DNA of 64,000 nucleotides from Amphiduros pacificus (Eukaryota; Annelida; Polychaeta; Phyllodocida; Hesionidae). The notes under the pieces were generated by a model that did not search any database, was not told where the DNA came from, and saw nothing but the letters and a program-made list of their open reading frames with translations. Numbering within the stretch: the stretch's first letter is position 1; each line of letters opens with the position of its first letter. Below are positions 12,169-24,035 of the stretch, one piece after another. Position numbers and translations under genes: made by a program. Location: positions 38,694,561 to 38,758,560 of the forward strand of contig OX439004.1 in NCBI GenBank assembly GCA_949316495.1, written 5' to 3'.

Positions 12169-12390
12169 TAGCAACTGCTCAGATCCCATATTGAAGATTA
12201 TTACAATTGCTCAGATCCCATATTGAAGATTATTAGCAACTGCTCAGATCCCATATTGAATATTATTAGCAACTGCTCAGATCTCATATTGAAGATTATT
12301 AGCAACTGCTCAGATCTCATATTGGATATTATTAGCAACTGCTCAGATCCCATATTGAAAATTATTAGCAACTGATCAGATCTCATATTG
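12169..12390. repeat. 33-bp satellite, right block, about 7 units
   Basis: Same unit and same variants as the block at 10,914-11,640 (including one 32-bp tattacaattg form at 12,200). It was separated from the left block by the TTAA transposon. Decayed half units run on to about 12,450. Confidence 0.93.
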
Positions 12391-12589
12391 CCAGCATGTC
12401 TGGAGTTTTTGCTCAGATTTGAAGTTCAAGTTCACATTTTAAGTAACTCAGATGTGAGATTGTTGGTGAATGTTTTTTTAAGTATGCAATATTGAGATTC
12501 GATGCATATATAATGAAAACATCGAAAATACTTTGAAAACAATCTTAGAAAAGTATTGCTTCAAATCGAAGTACATATTCAGATTTAGG

Positions 12590-13136
12590 ATTTGGAGAAT
12601 GATGGAAAATTCGGGCCCCCTTCCAAGTGGCGAAAAATGGACAAATATTGTGCCCAAATTACAAGAAAGATGCTTACGCTATGTTTTTTTAATGACCAAG
12701 ACTCAAGCTTCTCTGAGTTACTCAAAAGAACAAAAAAGTCCTCACAGTACTTAATTAGACTTAGGAGACTTGCTACACTTGTTTTTAAAGTTCTACACCA
12801 AGATGCGCCTTTGTTCTTGTCAGATATGTTTACACGGCACTGTACTCCTTATGATATGAGAGACACCTTAAGATGCTTTATCCTGATTTTACAACCATAT
12901 CATATGGCAAAAGGTAACTGATGTATGAAGGTGCCAAAGTATACAATGTTTTGCCTCATTAAATGAAGGAATGTATTGTTGTCAAAAATTGTGGGGAATG
13001 CATTTTATGTATTATTTCATATTATCTGTAAATATATCATTATTTGATATGATCATTGTGGGTGAAAAGCCTTTAGCTTGTGTTTCTTTTTTACTCACAT
13101 TAAATAAAGATTATTTGTATTTGTATTTGTATTTGT
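12590..13136 (+). mobile_element. 5'-truncated LINE, 3' end of reverse transcriptase ORF and tail
   Basis: Two overlapping frames (12,533-12,754 and 12,592-12,921) carry pieces of a LINE RT C-terminus: LQERCLRYVFL in one, then NDQDSSFSELLKRTKKSS, LATLVFKVLHQDAPLFLSDM and PYDMRDTL in the other, as in CR1-group and related non-LTR elements. Frameshifts show it is dead. The 3' UTR ends near 13,136 in a (tatttg)n tail (ttatttgtatttgtatttg), typical of LINE 3' ends. RT core and endonuclease are absent, consistent with 5' truncation at insertion. Confidence 0.8.
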
Positions 13137-13139
13137 AGT

Positions 13140-14740
13140 GAATAAGAAAATATATAGGACTTTACAATCATTGGCTCAGATAGTGATTTTGTATATGGCG
13201 CGCCACCACCAAGTAAGGAAAGGGTGACTGAAGTACAAGGAAAATAAGATCTTAATGATCTCATTGTTTCCAGCGATAATGACGGTGGATTTCTCTGTTG
13301 TCACATGTTGATGGAAGTTAAACTTGACATATTAACATTTGATTTGAAGAAAGTGTAAAAATCCTGGGTTTTGTCCGAAAGGCTTTAGATATAAGACCTT
13401 ATTTTGCTCCCATGGGTGTTGTCAAACACAGTTCATGCAAACATTAAGATTGATTAATCCAAAGAGTAAATTTGATGTTCGTAGTCCAATTGATGAAAAA
13501 ATGTCCCATTATCCCATTAGTAGAGAGACCATTTGGGGGTTGTGTCATTATTTGACCATCTAATCAAGTGTAAAATAGATAATATTGATCTAAAAGACTT
13601 GTGCTATAAAAAGGCTTCTTTCGCGAAATGAGTTTTTACTGTCACATTTTCTCATTGATATATATTGTAGTATATTTGGTTATAAAAAAGATGAATAATT
13701 ATATACAAATATTGTTAATTAAGTTAATTAATGTTAATTGTTAATTAAGTTAATTAATCTCCATTGTACCCTGGTTTAGGACTAACTGAAATATTGATAT
13801 CCTCATGTAGGGGTGATGCAATAAGAAAATGATGCCCTGTTTTTTGGAGTTGTACATTCAACCATACTTTATAATTGTATATTTAATAGTAGCAGCACTC
13901 CTCCAGTAATAAAAAGCATGCTTTACCACCAGGCTAGGGAGAAAGACTTTGTACAAATATCGGATATCTGGCTGTCAGAAGCTCAGTGAGGATAATCTGG
14001 GGGAAGCAATTTCCCACAAATCATTTTTGTTGTTGTCTTCTTTACTTCCTGAACTTGTAAACCAAATAACCATCGTCTGTTAATACCTTTGCTGAGAACA
14101 ATCCCGGGTATTGTCGCCATTTGCATATAAACGTTATTACATGTGATTGCTCTCGCAGATTCACTGAAGCCAATAAACAGTGCTTTACCCGCTAATCGAC
14201 TCTCGAGGTAAAAAAGGTGAGCATTTGCATTGAGTTATATATCAAATTTGCTTCTTGTATCGGTCTGTAAAGCTTTCAGTACTAGACGGTTTGTTTTAAT
14301 TATTGTAGCTTAAATGGACATTTAGTATTTAAACATTATGTGTAAGTGAAGCACACACTTTGCCGTGTATCACGTGACGTAATTGCGCACGGCGTGGTCT
14401 GCACTGAGCCACTGGTCATTCCTGCCGTGTTTGCTGGTCCAACATCGGTGTTTGTATAGATATATGGATTTAATAGTCACCTACCCGGGTCTCATACTTA
14501 TGCAAAGGTGAAAGCAAACTTGTAATTTAAAAAAAAGTATTTATGTTGGCTTTAAGAACATGGTATTAGATAAGTATCCTGTTAAAATATAAAACTCTTG
14601 AGAAGGCTTTACAAACTAATACTTGGAGATTGATGGAGGGTTAATAAGACGCACCTTAAGCTTGATATGTGATTCAAGAGGTGTTTAAAGTCCTAAACAA
14701 CTTGTGGATAATCATTTTTCTCACCTAAGGAAATAGTTCA
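13140..14740. other. No gene seen; upstream region of the Death-domain gene
   Basis: AT-rich. A short repeat of ttaattaagttaattaatgt lies at 13,715-13,760. No coding signal. The last few hundred bases precede the ATG at 14,743 and may hold its promoter, but I see no decisive motif. Confidence 0.4.
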
Positions 14741-14742
14741 AA

Positions 14743-17700
14743 ATGGAGCAGGCTGGTCACAGATATTTATTAAACCGACCAAAGGTTCAGAAGAACTTTC
14801 TTTCTATGGAAGGGAGAACATATTCTGTTCCACGGTCTTCAAAATCGGTGACAGCAAACGCTCGTCCAAACAAGGATGCACTCAAAAATATTGTACCTGT
14901 TTCTATTGGGTCTGAACAGAGGAAGATTATTGTATTTGCCACTCAAACTATCTTGCAAACGAGGGCGTTCAAAAAGTCCCACAAAGCAAATGCTGACGTG
15001 GACTTTGTTAGGGCAAAAGTGGCTTTTGATGAATGGTTGGAAAATCTTGAAAACGTTTCATGTGACCCTGATATGTCAAATGTCAGAGAACTACATCAGT
15101 TTCTTAAGGAGAATCTTTCAAAAAGAATTGGGAAAATGGTGAGCGATCTTAAGAAGTTGGAGATATTCTGTAATCACGCCATTCACTTTGATGACCTCAC
15201 AGGAAACATTCAAGTGGGCTTAAAAGATGCTCTACATCAACACCTTCTCCGGTAAAGCTTTTCTTTATTCAGCTTTATATTGACAAAGTACATTGCCATT
15301 GTTTGCCTTTTCCATTTTGTATTAATAGCTGCATATTTAATGTAATTAAAACACTCGCATCACTGAACTTCCTTCTCAAATAAATACAAATAGGAACATC
15401 CACAAAACAATATATAGCAACAGATATATACACAAGCATCAATAAAACTACATATCCCAATAAATACAAAAAGGAGCATCAATAAACTACATATACCAAT
15501 AAATACACTTAGGAATATCAATACAACAATATATAGCAACAGATATATACACAAGCATCAATAAAACTAAATAACCCAATAAATACAAAAAGGAGCATCA
15601 ATAAACTACATATACCAATAAATACACAGAGGAATATCAATAAAACTACATATACCAATAAATGCACAGAGGAATATCAATAAAACTACATATACCAATA
15701 AATGCACAGAGGAATATCAATACAACAATATATAGCAATAGATATATACACAAGCATCAATAAAACTATATACCAAGGATAAAACTATATACCAAGGATA
15801 CAAATAGGAACATCAATAAGATTATATATACTAATACATACAAACAGGAACATCAATACCAAATAATATATAGTATATATATAGTATATATACCAAATAA
15901 TACACAATCATCAGTCACACCACATATACCAATAAATACAAACAAAAGCATCAATCATGGTACATACATATTAGACGTCCAATAAATACACAAGCATCAA
16001 TACAACTATCTCGATCAATGCATATAAACAAAAGCACCAATTGAACCACATATACGTATAGATAAATACACAGGTATCAATCATATCAAATACCTATTAC
16101 ACAAATAAATACAAATACAGGCATCAATTAAACCAATTTTGCTGATAAATATATGTAGCGTGCGATTAATGCAAATTCTATTGATATGAAACCGTGAATT
16201 AGAAAGACAACAATGAATATTTAAATGTTTACCTAATTAAAACTGTTTTTCAAAAAAAGATGTCACATGGTACCTCTCCGACAATTAGTTGATAATTTGC
16301 TGAATTCCACCTATCTTTGTTTAATTTCGAATAAATCATTTTAGATATTGCATAAGCTGTATTCAGGAAGATGGCGGAAATGAGATCAAGGTTGTCACTG
16401 AACAAGAAAGGAAAATAGAAGAAATGAATCAGAATATAATCATAAAAATGGATGCATTGTCTTCTCTAACATCGGAATATTCAACTTCATCCTCAACAGT
16501 CACAAGATTCATACAAAACGGTGAGAGAATATCGCAGATAATGGAGCAAAGCTGTTCACATATTTTAGATATTTGTGATCTCATGAAAAAATGGGTTGAT
16601 GCGGATAAGACATATCCTAAACTTTTATGGAACGAAATTTTGAATATTAATAATAGTCGAGGCAAATGTTTGGAAGAAATCAAAAAGTTAGTCAGAAAAC
16701 GTGCCGATACAGTTCATCTCGTGAATAAACGAGATTTGGTTCGAGATAAGACCGAGAATAGCATAAAAGAAATGAAGCGAGAACGCCACAAATTGATTGC
16801 TAGTAAGGATACAACATATCAAATGATGGCGAGAGGAGAGGAAGAAATTATAGAAAAGAGTAAGGAGCAAGAAGAAGTGGCAGATAAGATCAAAAACAGG
16901 AAAACAAATTCTCCAAAATACTTTGATATGCTATCGCAAAGAGCAAATGATATAAAGCATGAGATAACCAGGATAGAAGAAAAATCCATTGCAAGTAAAA
17001 AACATTTCAAAAGACTTGAAAAAGAAGAGCTAATTCTGGATGAAGCTATAAAAAGGCGAGAAGGGGAACTAAGTTTACAGCAAAGCGCATGCGCTGCGAC
17101 CCAGGAACGGTTAGACGATGTTGACAACGAGACGAAAATGCTCAAATCTAATTTAGCCATGTTGGAAAACAAATCCCACACAGCAAAGAGAATACGGGAA
17201 ATGAAAATATCCCCCAAAATTCTCAAGAATATTAATTATCAAAAGAGCGACATAGATGCAAAGGGTGAGTTTGAATAATATTTTGATAAAATAAACATTT
17301 GAATTAAAATAAATGGGGTATTACAGGGGTTAAGAGGTGTCCAATATCAGGCAAACCCCATTTTAGGTAAAACTTTTTTTACTATCAAAAGAAATACGAA
17401 TTATCCCTTAGATATAAATATTTCTGTCTTTCTCTCACATCTGGTTGATCTATATATTTAAGTACATGTTTGCATCATGAATAAGCATTAACTATACTCA
17501 AACACCCAAACACCTGTCTGACATGAGTCCACTTATTGAACAACCCAATTCTAATTCAATAGCTAATTGAACGCCTGTACGAAAACCCTCAAGGGTAATA
17601 ACTCAGTCAGGTGTTTCATTATAGGTTGCCTCAAGACAGTCAAGTTATTTCATTTCCATACATGATTTATTGGAACTGCTCACTAAGGTTGATTGTCATA

Positions 17701-17813
17701 TATAACAAGATAACCTCAGGTGATTTTGTATAATGCTATTGAATAAGATGACAAGATCAAATTATAAATGTTAATAACAAGAACAGCAACTTCAACATTT
17801 GAACAATTCTAAG

Positions 17814-17886
<73 letters not shown>

Positions 17887-18934
17887 AGATTAATATTTAT
17901 TTAATGTTTTATATTAAGACTAATTTATACCTTTTAAATCTTAATGAGGACCGGCCAAAGACAACCAAAGGAATTCAAAGCAATAGGGTAAAACTTTGGA
18001 TAATTATGGATGTATAATTTTTGTTATCGTTCATAATATCCTATATATTAAGCATGGTCATATCGCATGATATTCTATCCAACAACTAAATGCATCTGAA
18101 AAGAATACAAAATGTTTTTTTAATAATCTCCACACTCTCATTCTCTCCTAAGGCGGCAATAATCGATTTAATGTTATCTCATTAAGATGCTCTATTGCAT
18201 GATTCAGGATCTTATCATCAAAAGAAAAATAACTTTGTTTCGATTTGTTCAGTTTAATTTATACTTTATAGAGGTATCTTCATTTATGCCTCATATTCTC
18301 GTATAAAATTAAATTTAGCAAAGATTTATATTATAAATGCATTACCTTGATCATTTATGATGGCATTTTTCCTGGTCTTGGCTTTTATCTTAAACACAAA
18401 GTGTTTAAGTCTTAAACACATATTTTGTATGACATTGAACTTGATCATTTTGCATAACATTCAACGTTTTCTCTTAATATGAAAGAAATATCAAATGAGC
18501 TTGTTCTCATTAAACAATGGAATGAACCTGCTATCGTCCATTGTTGAAACCATACAATGGGGAATAATTATTATTTCTTTTGTTTTTATAAAGGTGATGC
18601 TTTAAACTTGGCCTGCATACTGATTGCACGCCATATAGGAAACACATGGCGTTTCCTGTATCTTCAACTTCCGTTTCTTCCTCCTCGTGACTTTGACAAG
18701 CGTCAACATGACCTTGACCTTCTTGACACAAACAGCATCTCCCAGGACCGGACATTGGAGGAGCAAGCTCTTAGGGGCTTGAACAGATGGAAGCTACTGA
18801 ACAGGCACGGAGATGTCCTACAGCTCATGAGGGGGCTGAGGAAAGTTGGTTGGAAACTTCTAGCTAGGAAAGTGGAAGCATTAGCAATGAATATGGCAAC
18901 CAATACTTTACTTAGAGAACATGAAAAAAGATAA
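14743..18934 (+). CDS. Coiled-coil protein with C-terminal Death domain (3 exons, 589 aa)
   Basis: Exons 14,743-15,251, 16,345-17,264 and 18,594-18,934. The donors are CTCCG|gtaaag and AAGG|gtgagt; the acceptors are cattttag|a and ataaag|gtgat. Phases (2, then 1) match at both junctions and total 1,770 bp including TAA. The ATG has good context (caaaATGG). Residues 1-170 are a helical-looking N-terminus that I do not recognise. Residues about 190-465 are a highly charged coiled coil (KRERHKL, EKSKEQEEVADKI, KRLEKEELILDEAIKRREGEL). Residues about 480-575 fit a Death domain: LACILIARHIGNTWRFLYLQL, then EEQALRGLNRWKLLNRHGDV and LMRGLRKVGWKLLARKVE. By family, Death domains assemble signalling complexes in apoptosis and innate immunity, and a coiled coil plus Death domain suggests an oligomerising adaptor (inference). 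An AATAAA lies near 19,383. Confidence 0.8.
15360..16140. repeat. Degenerate minisatellite in intron 1 of the Death-domain gene
   Basis: Phrases such as aataaatacacagaggaata, tcaataaaactacatatacc and caacagatatatacacaagc recur many times with a basic period near 44 bp. A longer block of about 115 bp is repeated at 15,410-15,470 and 15,530-15,600. Copies decay towards the right. It lies wholly inside an intron. Confidence 0.85.
17265..18593. other. Intron 2 of the Death-domain gene, with (TA)n
   Basis: Contains a (TA)n run of about 33 units at 17,816-17,884. The rest is AT-rich without other features. Confidence 0.7.
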
Positions 18935-20390
18935 AATCATACCATGATGTGCAACATTTAATTCATACCCTTCCACGATATCAATGATTGGATTATTAAT
19001 AAGTAAATTGTGGTTTCAGATAACGATTCTAGGAATTCTTTTTGCTGTGGTATGCAGAAATATTGAAAACAATATTTTGTAGACTTACAGTCTCCAACCA
19101 TCACGTTTTAAAAAATAACAATTGTCAAAAAGGGTTGTCAAAAGAATAATCCATAAGATCCATATATAGGCTTTTGTGTCTTGATAGACTAAATTGCCGC
19201 TTATGTGGCCATTTGGTAATGTTTCAAAGGTTTGGCCTATATAACATATAAAATCTGTAAAATCTACCACGTGCAACATGTCATTTTCTTGGTATATAAA
19301 GGATTACACCACAGATATTCGGAGCACTGGGATATATAAGACAACCCAACGTGCCTTGTGAAATATGAACAAAGCAATTATAATAAAAAAACAAATAAAC
19401 GTTGACGATTGATAAATAAACCGAATGGCAGCTTTAATGCCACTCCTTGTTAGTGCTAATCACCCTCTGATGCAACTTATTCTGCAGATGTCTTGAGTCT
19501 CCTGTTTTTTTTTATACATTTCGGCTGTTTTACATTCCAACTCTGGAAATCCATACAATTTCAAAGCAAGATCAAATAGCTCATAACAGCTAAATATCAA
19601 ACCATATAAGCATATGTATGTTAAGACAAAGCACATTGAGCTGCAAATTTCGCTAATTAATATAAAAAAATGATTCTTTACTCCGGAGGAACAGGATATT
19701 CTCCAAAATACATTAATAAAAATCAAACACATTTTCAACCATAGGATTATGGGATTGAATAGTATGCTACAAAATACTATTTTAATCCTGTGCTCAGTTG
19801 GGTGTGACAATGCCTTGCAGTTCTTATATATAGAAATATTTTGAACGATGAAACAACAGGGGCGCAATATTTCCCAGGGCTTAATCTTATTTATGGTGTG
19901 TTCCATCACTCAATCAACAGTTTTTCTCAATTCTCTTGGAATACCAATTTCAACTCAATGAAATAAATATTACAAGAAAGCATAAGGTTCACAGTTTCTA
20001 AAAATGTTTTTCTATCTTAGCATTGTATGGATCATATCCATTAAATTTTAGGATGTAATTCACAGTCACAAAAGGGAACACAAACATAATGTGGCCAAAT
20101 TCAAAGGTTTTATTTTTGTTTGAAACAAAAACATACAAAAACAGAAACATACAATTACTGAGCTCAACTTAGAGAATTGCATATAGAAAAACATAACCCC
20201 CATGGGTTGATAGCTCTGTTGAGTTGAATGAAACACATGAACTGAAATAAAGTGCAACAAGCAACCTGGTTATGATTTTCCATACAAGATCCCAATTAGG
20301 TTTTGATGAGATATTCATTAATATTCTGTAAATCATTATCTTGTTACCAATGCAATATTTCTTGCACAAAATTTGTGATTTTTTCAAAAA
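18935..20390. other. 3' flank of the Death-domain gene; no other gene supported
   Basis: Poly(A)-type signals occur near 19,383-19,398. A 149-codon minus-strand frame at 19,460-19,909 is AT-rich and matches nothing I know; I do not call it a gene. Confidence 0.4.
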
Positions 20391-20394
20391 TCTA

Positions 20395-20520
20395 ATAGCT
20401 ATCACTAAGTTGTCAAGGAGGATGCCATTTTGAATAATATAGCCAATGATAATCAAGATGACAAGTTGGGGCCAAATTTGATATGTAACATGCGTTTTGA
20501 TTGGCTAAAATCATCATCTG
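20395..20520 (+). repeat. Short copy of a dispersed repeat (relatives at 41.2 and 53.6 kb)
   Basis: The phrase tatcactaagttgtcaagga, then atgccattttgaataat, resembles segments at 41,220-41,270 and 53,550-53,595. Weakly conserved; family unknown. Confidence 0.45.
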
Positions 20521-20978
20521 CTCAAGTCTGATTTTGAAAAGGATCTAAACAATCATTTAGGAAAAAATGTTCAAAAACATTACAAAAAAGCAATGATAAG
20601 CAAAGCTCAAAGGCCATTGATATATGTTTATTCACTTTGAATGGTTGTGAGATTTTGCATGCACACAGATTTTGAATTCAAGGTCAATGTGTCAAGGTCA
20701 AAGGTCACATGACTAAGAAAGTATGACGAGGCACTGCTATGACCTAAGACATTTCTGTATACCAAGTTTTTATTTCTTCTTATTGTGGTTGCTGAGATAT
20801 GCTCCTTACAAAATTTGTGACATCAAGGTCACTGTACCAAAATGGTGACATCACTGAGAATTGACGGAATCTGAATCTTCAACTCTCTATCTAGCTCTGT
20901 ATAAAATATGAAACATATATTACTGGCAGTTTTGGAGGAGAGGATTTTTAAACATAGTGTTGGTATATAACAGATATG

Positions 20979-21625
20979 GGCCCCGGGCCATGGCGCAGTT
21001 GGTTAGAGCGCCAGCTTATTAGCACAAGTTCCTCTGTGGTGATCCAAAGGTCGTGGGTTCGATTCCCGGCCATGCCGAGATTGAACTCATGATTCAATTT
21101 CCCATATGAGTTGAGGCCCGTGCTTAAAGGGTTAACCCGTTGTCCTTGTAAATCTGTGACCGGGTAGGTTGTCATGTCAAGGACCTGCGACATAACAATT
21201 CAGTGATTTGTTTGTTTGGGGCTTTACATCACTTTCAACATTATTTCGGTCATTTCGTGATGAGACCTACTTGTAGCAGATATAGTGCTGCCTCACTGAA
21301 TTGTCATGTCGCAGGTCCTTGACATGACAACCCACCCGGTCACAGATTTACAAGGACAACGGGTTAACCCTTTGCGCACAGGCCTCAGCTCATGTGTGAA
21401 ATTGTATCATGAATTCAACCTCACCACAGCCGGGGATCGAACTCACGACCATTGGATCACCACAGAGGAACTGGTGCTAATAAGCTGGCACTCTAACCAA
21501 CTGCGCCACGGCCCGTGGCTCCACAATTCAGTGAGGCAGCACTATATCTGCTACAAGTTGGTTTCATCACGAAATGACGAATAATGTTGAAAGTGATGTA
21601 AAACCCTAAACAAACAAACAAACAA
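20979..21625 (+). mobile_element. tRNA-derived SINE (outer copy), split by an antisense SINE
   Basis: The head at 20,983 onward has box A tggcgcagttggttagagcg and box B ggttcgattcc. The body contains gggttaacccgttgtccttg and the 3' end gttgaaagtgatgtaaaacc followed by (caaa)n. The target-site duplication atataacagatatg is at 20,965-20,978 and 21,626-21,639 (14 bp, perfect). The element is cut at 21,206 by a second SINE in the opposite orientation and resumes at 21,523. Confidence 0.95.
21207..21522 (-). mobile_element. tRNA-derived SINE (inner copy), inserted into the outer SINE
   Basis: A full-length minus-strand copy of about 316 bp. Its 3' tail (tttgtttgtttgggg) is on the left and its tRNA-like head (gcgccacggcccgtgg) on the right. 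It is flanked by the 12-bp duplication acaattcagtga at 21,195-21,206 and 21,523-21,534, which is itself outer-SINE sequence. It is clearly younger than the outer copy. Confidence 0.95.
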
Positions 21626-22399
21626 ATATAACAGATATGAAGTGCATTTAATTCACTTCTAATGGTTGTGATGTGGCATGTTCACAAATTTTGAATTCAA
21701 GGTCAATGTGTCAAGGTCAAAGGTCACATGACAAAAAAGTATGACGAGGCACGGCTATGACCTAAGACATTTCTGTATAGCAAGTGTTAATTTCTTCTTA
21801 TAAGTGGTTGCTGAGATATACTCCTTACAAAATTTGTGACATCAAGGTCACTGCACTAAGGTCAATGGTGATATCACTAAGATTTCAAGGAATCTGAATC
21901 TTCAACTCTCTACCTACCTCTGTTTCAAATATGAAACAAATATTACTGGTAGTTGTTTCAGAGAAGATTTTTAAACATAGTGTTAGTATATAACATATAT
22001 GAAGTGTTTTTTATTCACTTCTGATGGTTGTCATGTGTCATGTTCATTTTGAATTCAAGGTCAATGTGTCAAGGTCAAAGGTCACATGACTAGAATTGTA
22101 TGACAAGGCACAGCTTTACTTTAACATAAGACATTTCTGTATACCAAGTTTTAATTTCCTGTACTAAGTGGTTGCTGAGATATGCTCAGTACAAAATTTG
22201 TGACCTCAAGGTCACTGCACTGAGGTCATTGGTGACATCACTAAGATTTAAAGGAATCTGAATCGTCACATATATATCTACCTCTATATAAAATATGAAA
22301 AATATGTTGACAGACGGATGGACAGATGGACAGACATTTCCCCCCCTCCGAAAGCTCTGCAACTTAAAGTCTCAGCAGAGCTAAAATGCACATATGGAC

Positions 22400-23560
22400 A
22401 AAGAATGTTGGATTTGTTTTGATCTGAATTCTATACACCCATGATCTATTTTGATTTGCCAATGACTTTGATTATGTCCAGCATGAGCTTCAAAGGGCGT
22501 GTTGTCTGTAAATATGCTGCCATTGCTTTTTGTAATATTTGTGAACATTTCCTTGAAATGCCCAATTTTAAGAATTTACCCTGTTTTGCGCGTCAAGGAC
22601 AGTCAATGTGGTAAAGATAATGCACCCTTCACCCCCACATTGCTTTATACTGGATGTCCCAAACTGATACTTTATTAAGATTATATAATGATAGGTGATA
22701 TGCATATGGACAATAAGTCACTATTATGATGACGCTATATAGGTGTAAGATATCAAAGTTTTGTCTTAATTTTTCTAACTATTCAAATTCATCAAAACCA
22801 TGATTTAGAGCTAGACATATCACGAATGAAACGTTTGTGCTTTTATACAGATTATGGGGATATAAATGTATTTCTCTGCTCCAAGCTTTGACGAGTTTAT
22901 GAAGATATTTGTTCATTCATATCTTAGTTATGAAAAGGAATAAAAAATGGTGTTACAACCTCAGCTACTGGGAAGCCAGATGTTTTGTTGTTATTTTATC
23001 TTTCCAGTTTATTTTAGTTATTGGTGCAAATATTGGCAGGTTCAAAGATATACGATGATGTTCAGAGCGACTGAAACTATCATTGAAAATGGAAATTCTA
23101 TCTATGCCAGGATATCCGCCATCACAGATAAATTGTCATAAAATGTTATGTCATCATTAAAACTAATAAAAAATAAGAAAATAACAATATAAAATGCAAC
23201 AGGAATTTTATAAATGCTATATCTTGAACAAGATTATGTTTGAAAGTAATATGTCAATAAACACGTGTTTGTAAAGCCAAAGCACATGGTGTGCTACTGC
23301 CTTAAGCTGCCACCTTGGCCAATCAATAGATAGTGGACCCTTCAACTAGCTTCAACAGGATGCTTCACTTTATACCTGTGATGGATTGGGAACGTTTTTC
23401 ACTCCAGTCAGAGATCTTTCATAAAATTCAGAAAAGGTCGTAAATATAAATAAACAAAAAATACATTATACAAGAGACCGTCTTATTCTTTACATTTCAT
23501 TTACGAATGTGTTCAGCCTGATTTTTTTAAGCCAGTACATTCTGGATTAATAAATTGTGT
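22400..23560. other. No gene seen
   Basis: AT-rich; no recognised ORF. A 64-codon frame at 22,947-23,141 has no family signal. Confidence 0.4.
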
Positions 23561-23570
23561 TAATGGTTTT

Positions 23571-24035
23571 TACATCACTTTAAACATTATTTCAGTTATG
23601 TCATAATGGAAGCTCCTTTTGGCAGATACAGGGCTACCACACTGAATAAGTCATGTCACAAGTCCTTGACATGACAATCCATCCATTCATATATTTACAT
23701 TCTGGCGGCCACGGGCTGTGGCGCAGTTGATTGGAGCAAAAACTTATTGGTCAAGTTCCTCTGTGGTGATCCAAAGATCGTGAGGCCCGTGCCTAAAGGG
23801 TTAACCCATTGTCCTTGTAAATCTGTGACCGGGTGGGTTGTCATGTCAAGGACCTGTGACATGACAATTCAGTGTGGCAGCAATATATTTGTTACAAGTT
23901 GGTCTCATCACGAAATGGCTGAAATAATGTTAAAAGTGATGTAAAACCCCAAAAAACAAATGAATCACTCTGGCAACTTGTAATATGAATCAATCTCAAC
24001 AATCGAACCCACGACCTTTGGATCATCACTGAAGT
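23571..24035 (-). mobile_element. Old antisense SINE, split by a sense SINE
   Basis: The left part (ttttacatcactttaaacattatttcag onward) is the 3' end of the main SINE family on the minus strand. The sequence resumes at about 23,970 with caacttgtaatatgaatcaa and the box-B region gaacccacgacctttggatc, ending near 24,033. It is more diverged than the copies at 21 kb. A + strand SINE sits inside it. Confidence 0.8.
23707..23968 (+). mobile_element. SINE inserted into the old antisense SINE
   Basis: Head ccacgggctgtggcgcagtt at 23,708, body gggttaacccattgtccttg, 3' end aaaagtgatgtaaaacccca and an A-rich tail. An internal deletion removed most of the box-B area. The possible target duplication is only tctggc (23,701-23,706 and 23,969-23,974), so the insertion boundaries are approximate. 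Confidence 0.8.

Larger units (their letters stand above)
20620..22385. repeat. Tandem repeat of about 360 bp, three units, interrupted by SINEs
   Basis: Three units share gaattcaaggtcaatgtgtc, aaggtcaaaggtcacatgac, gtggttgctgagatat and caaaatttgtgacatcaagg. They start near 20,630, 21,640 and 22,000. The first and second are separated by the nested SINE pair at 20,979-21,625. The last unit ends in gacagacggatggacagatg, then a poly-C run and a distinct tail (agtctcagcagagctaaaa). A reverse-oriented fragment lies at 29,700-29,900. Confidence 0.88.

Noticed and set aside
10985-12386. ORFs with the repeat peptide MGSEQLLIIFN
   Set aside because: They come from the 33-bp satellite, whose unit is a multiple of three; no start context, no domain.
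15275-15554. Overlapping minus-strand frames (MYLLGYVVLLMLVYISVAIY and similar)
   Set aside because: They come from the intronic minisatellite of the Death-domain gene.
17799-18017. ORF reading IYIYIY (also at 39,518-39,829)
   Set aside because: Product of (TA)n microsatellites.
19460-19909. 149-codon minus-strand frame
   Set aside because: AT-rich hydrophobic peptide with no family motif, no exon context and no support on either side.
20983-21060. tRNA gene (box A and box B present)
   Set aside because: It is the tRNA-like head of a SINE; the same head recurs with the same body elsewhere in the window.
21306-21584. 92-codon frame MSQVLDMTTHPVTDLQGQRV (also near 20,948 and 33,329)
   Set aside because: It is the SINE body read in one frame; it recurs with each copy and is not a gene.
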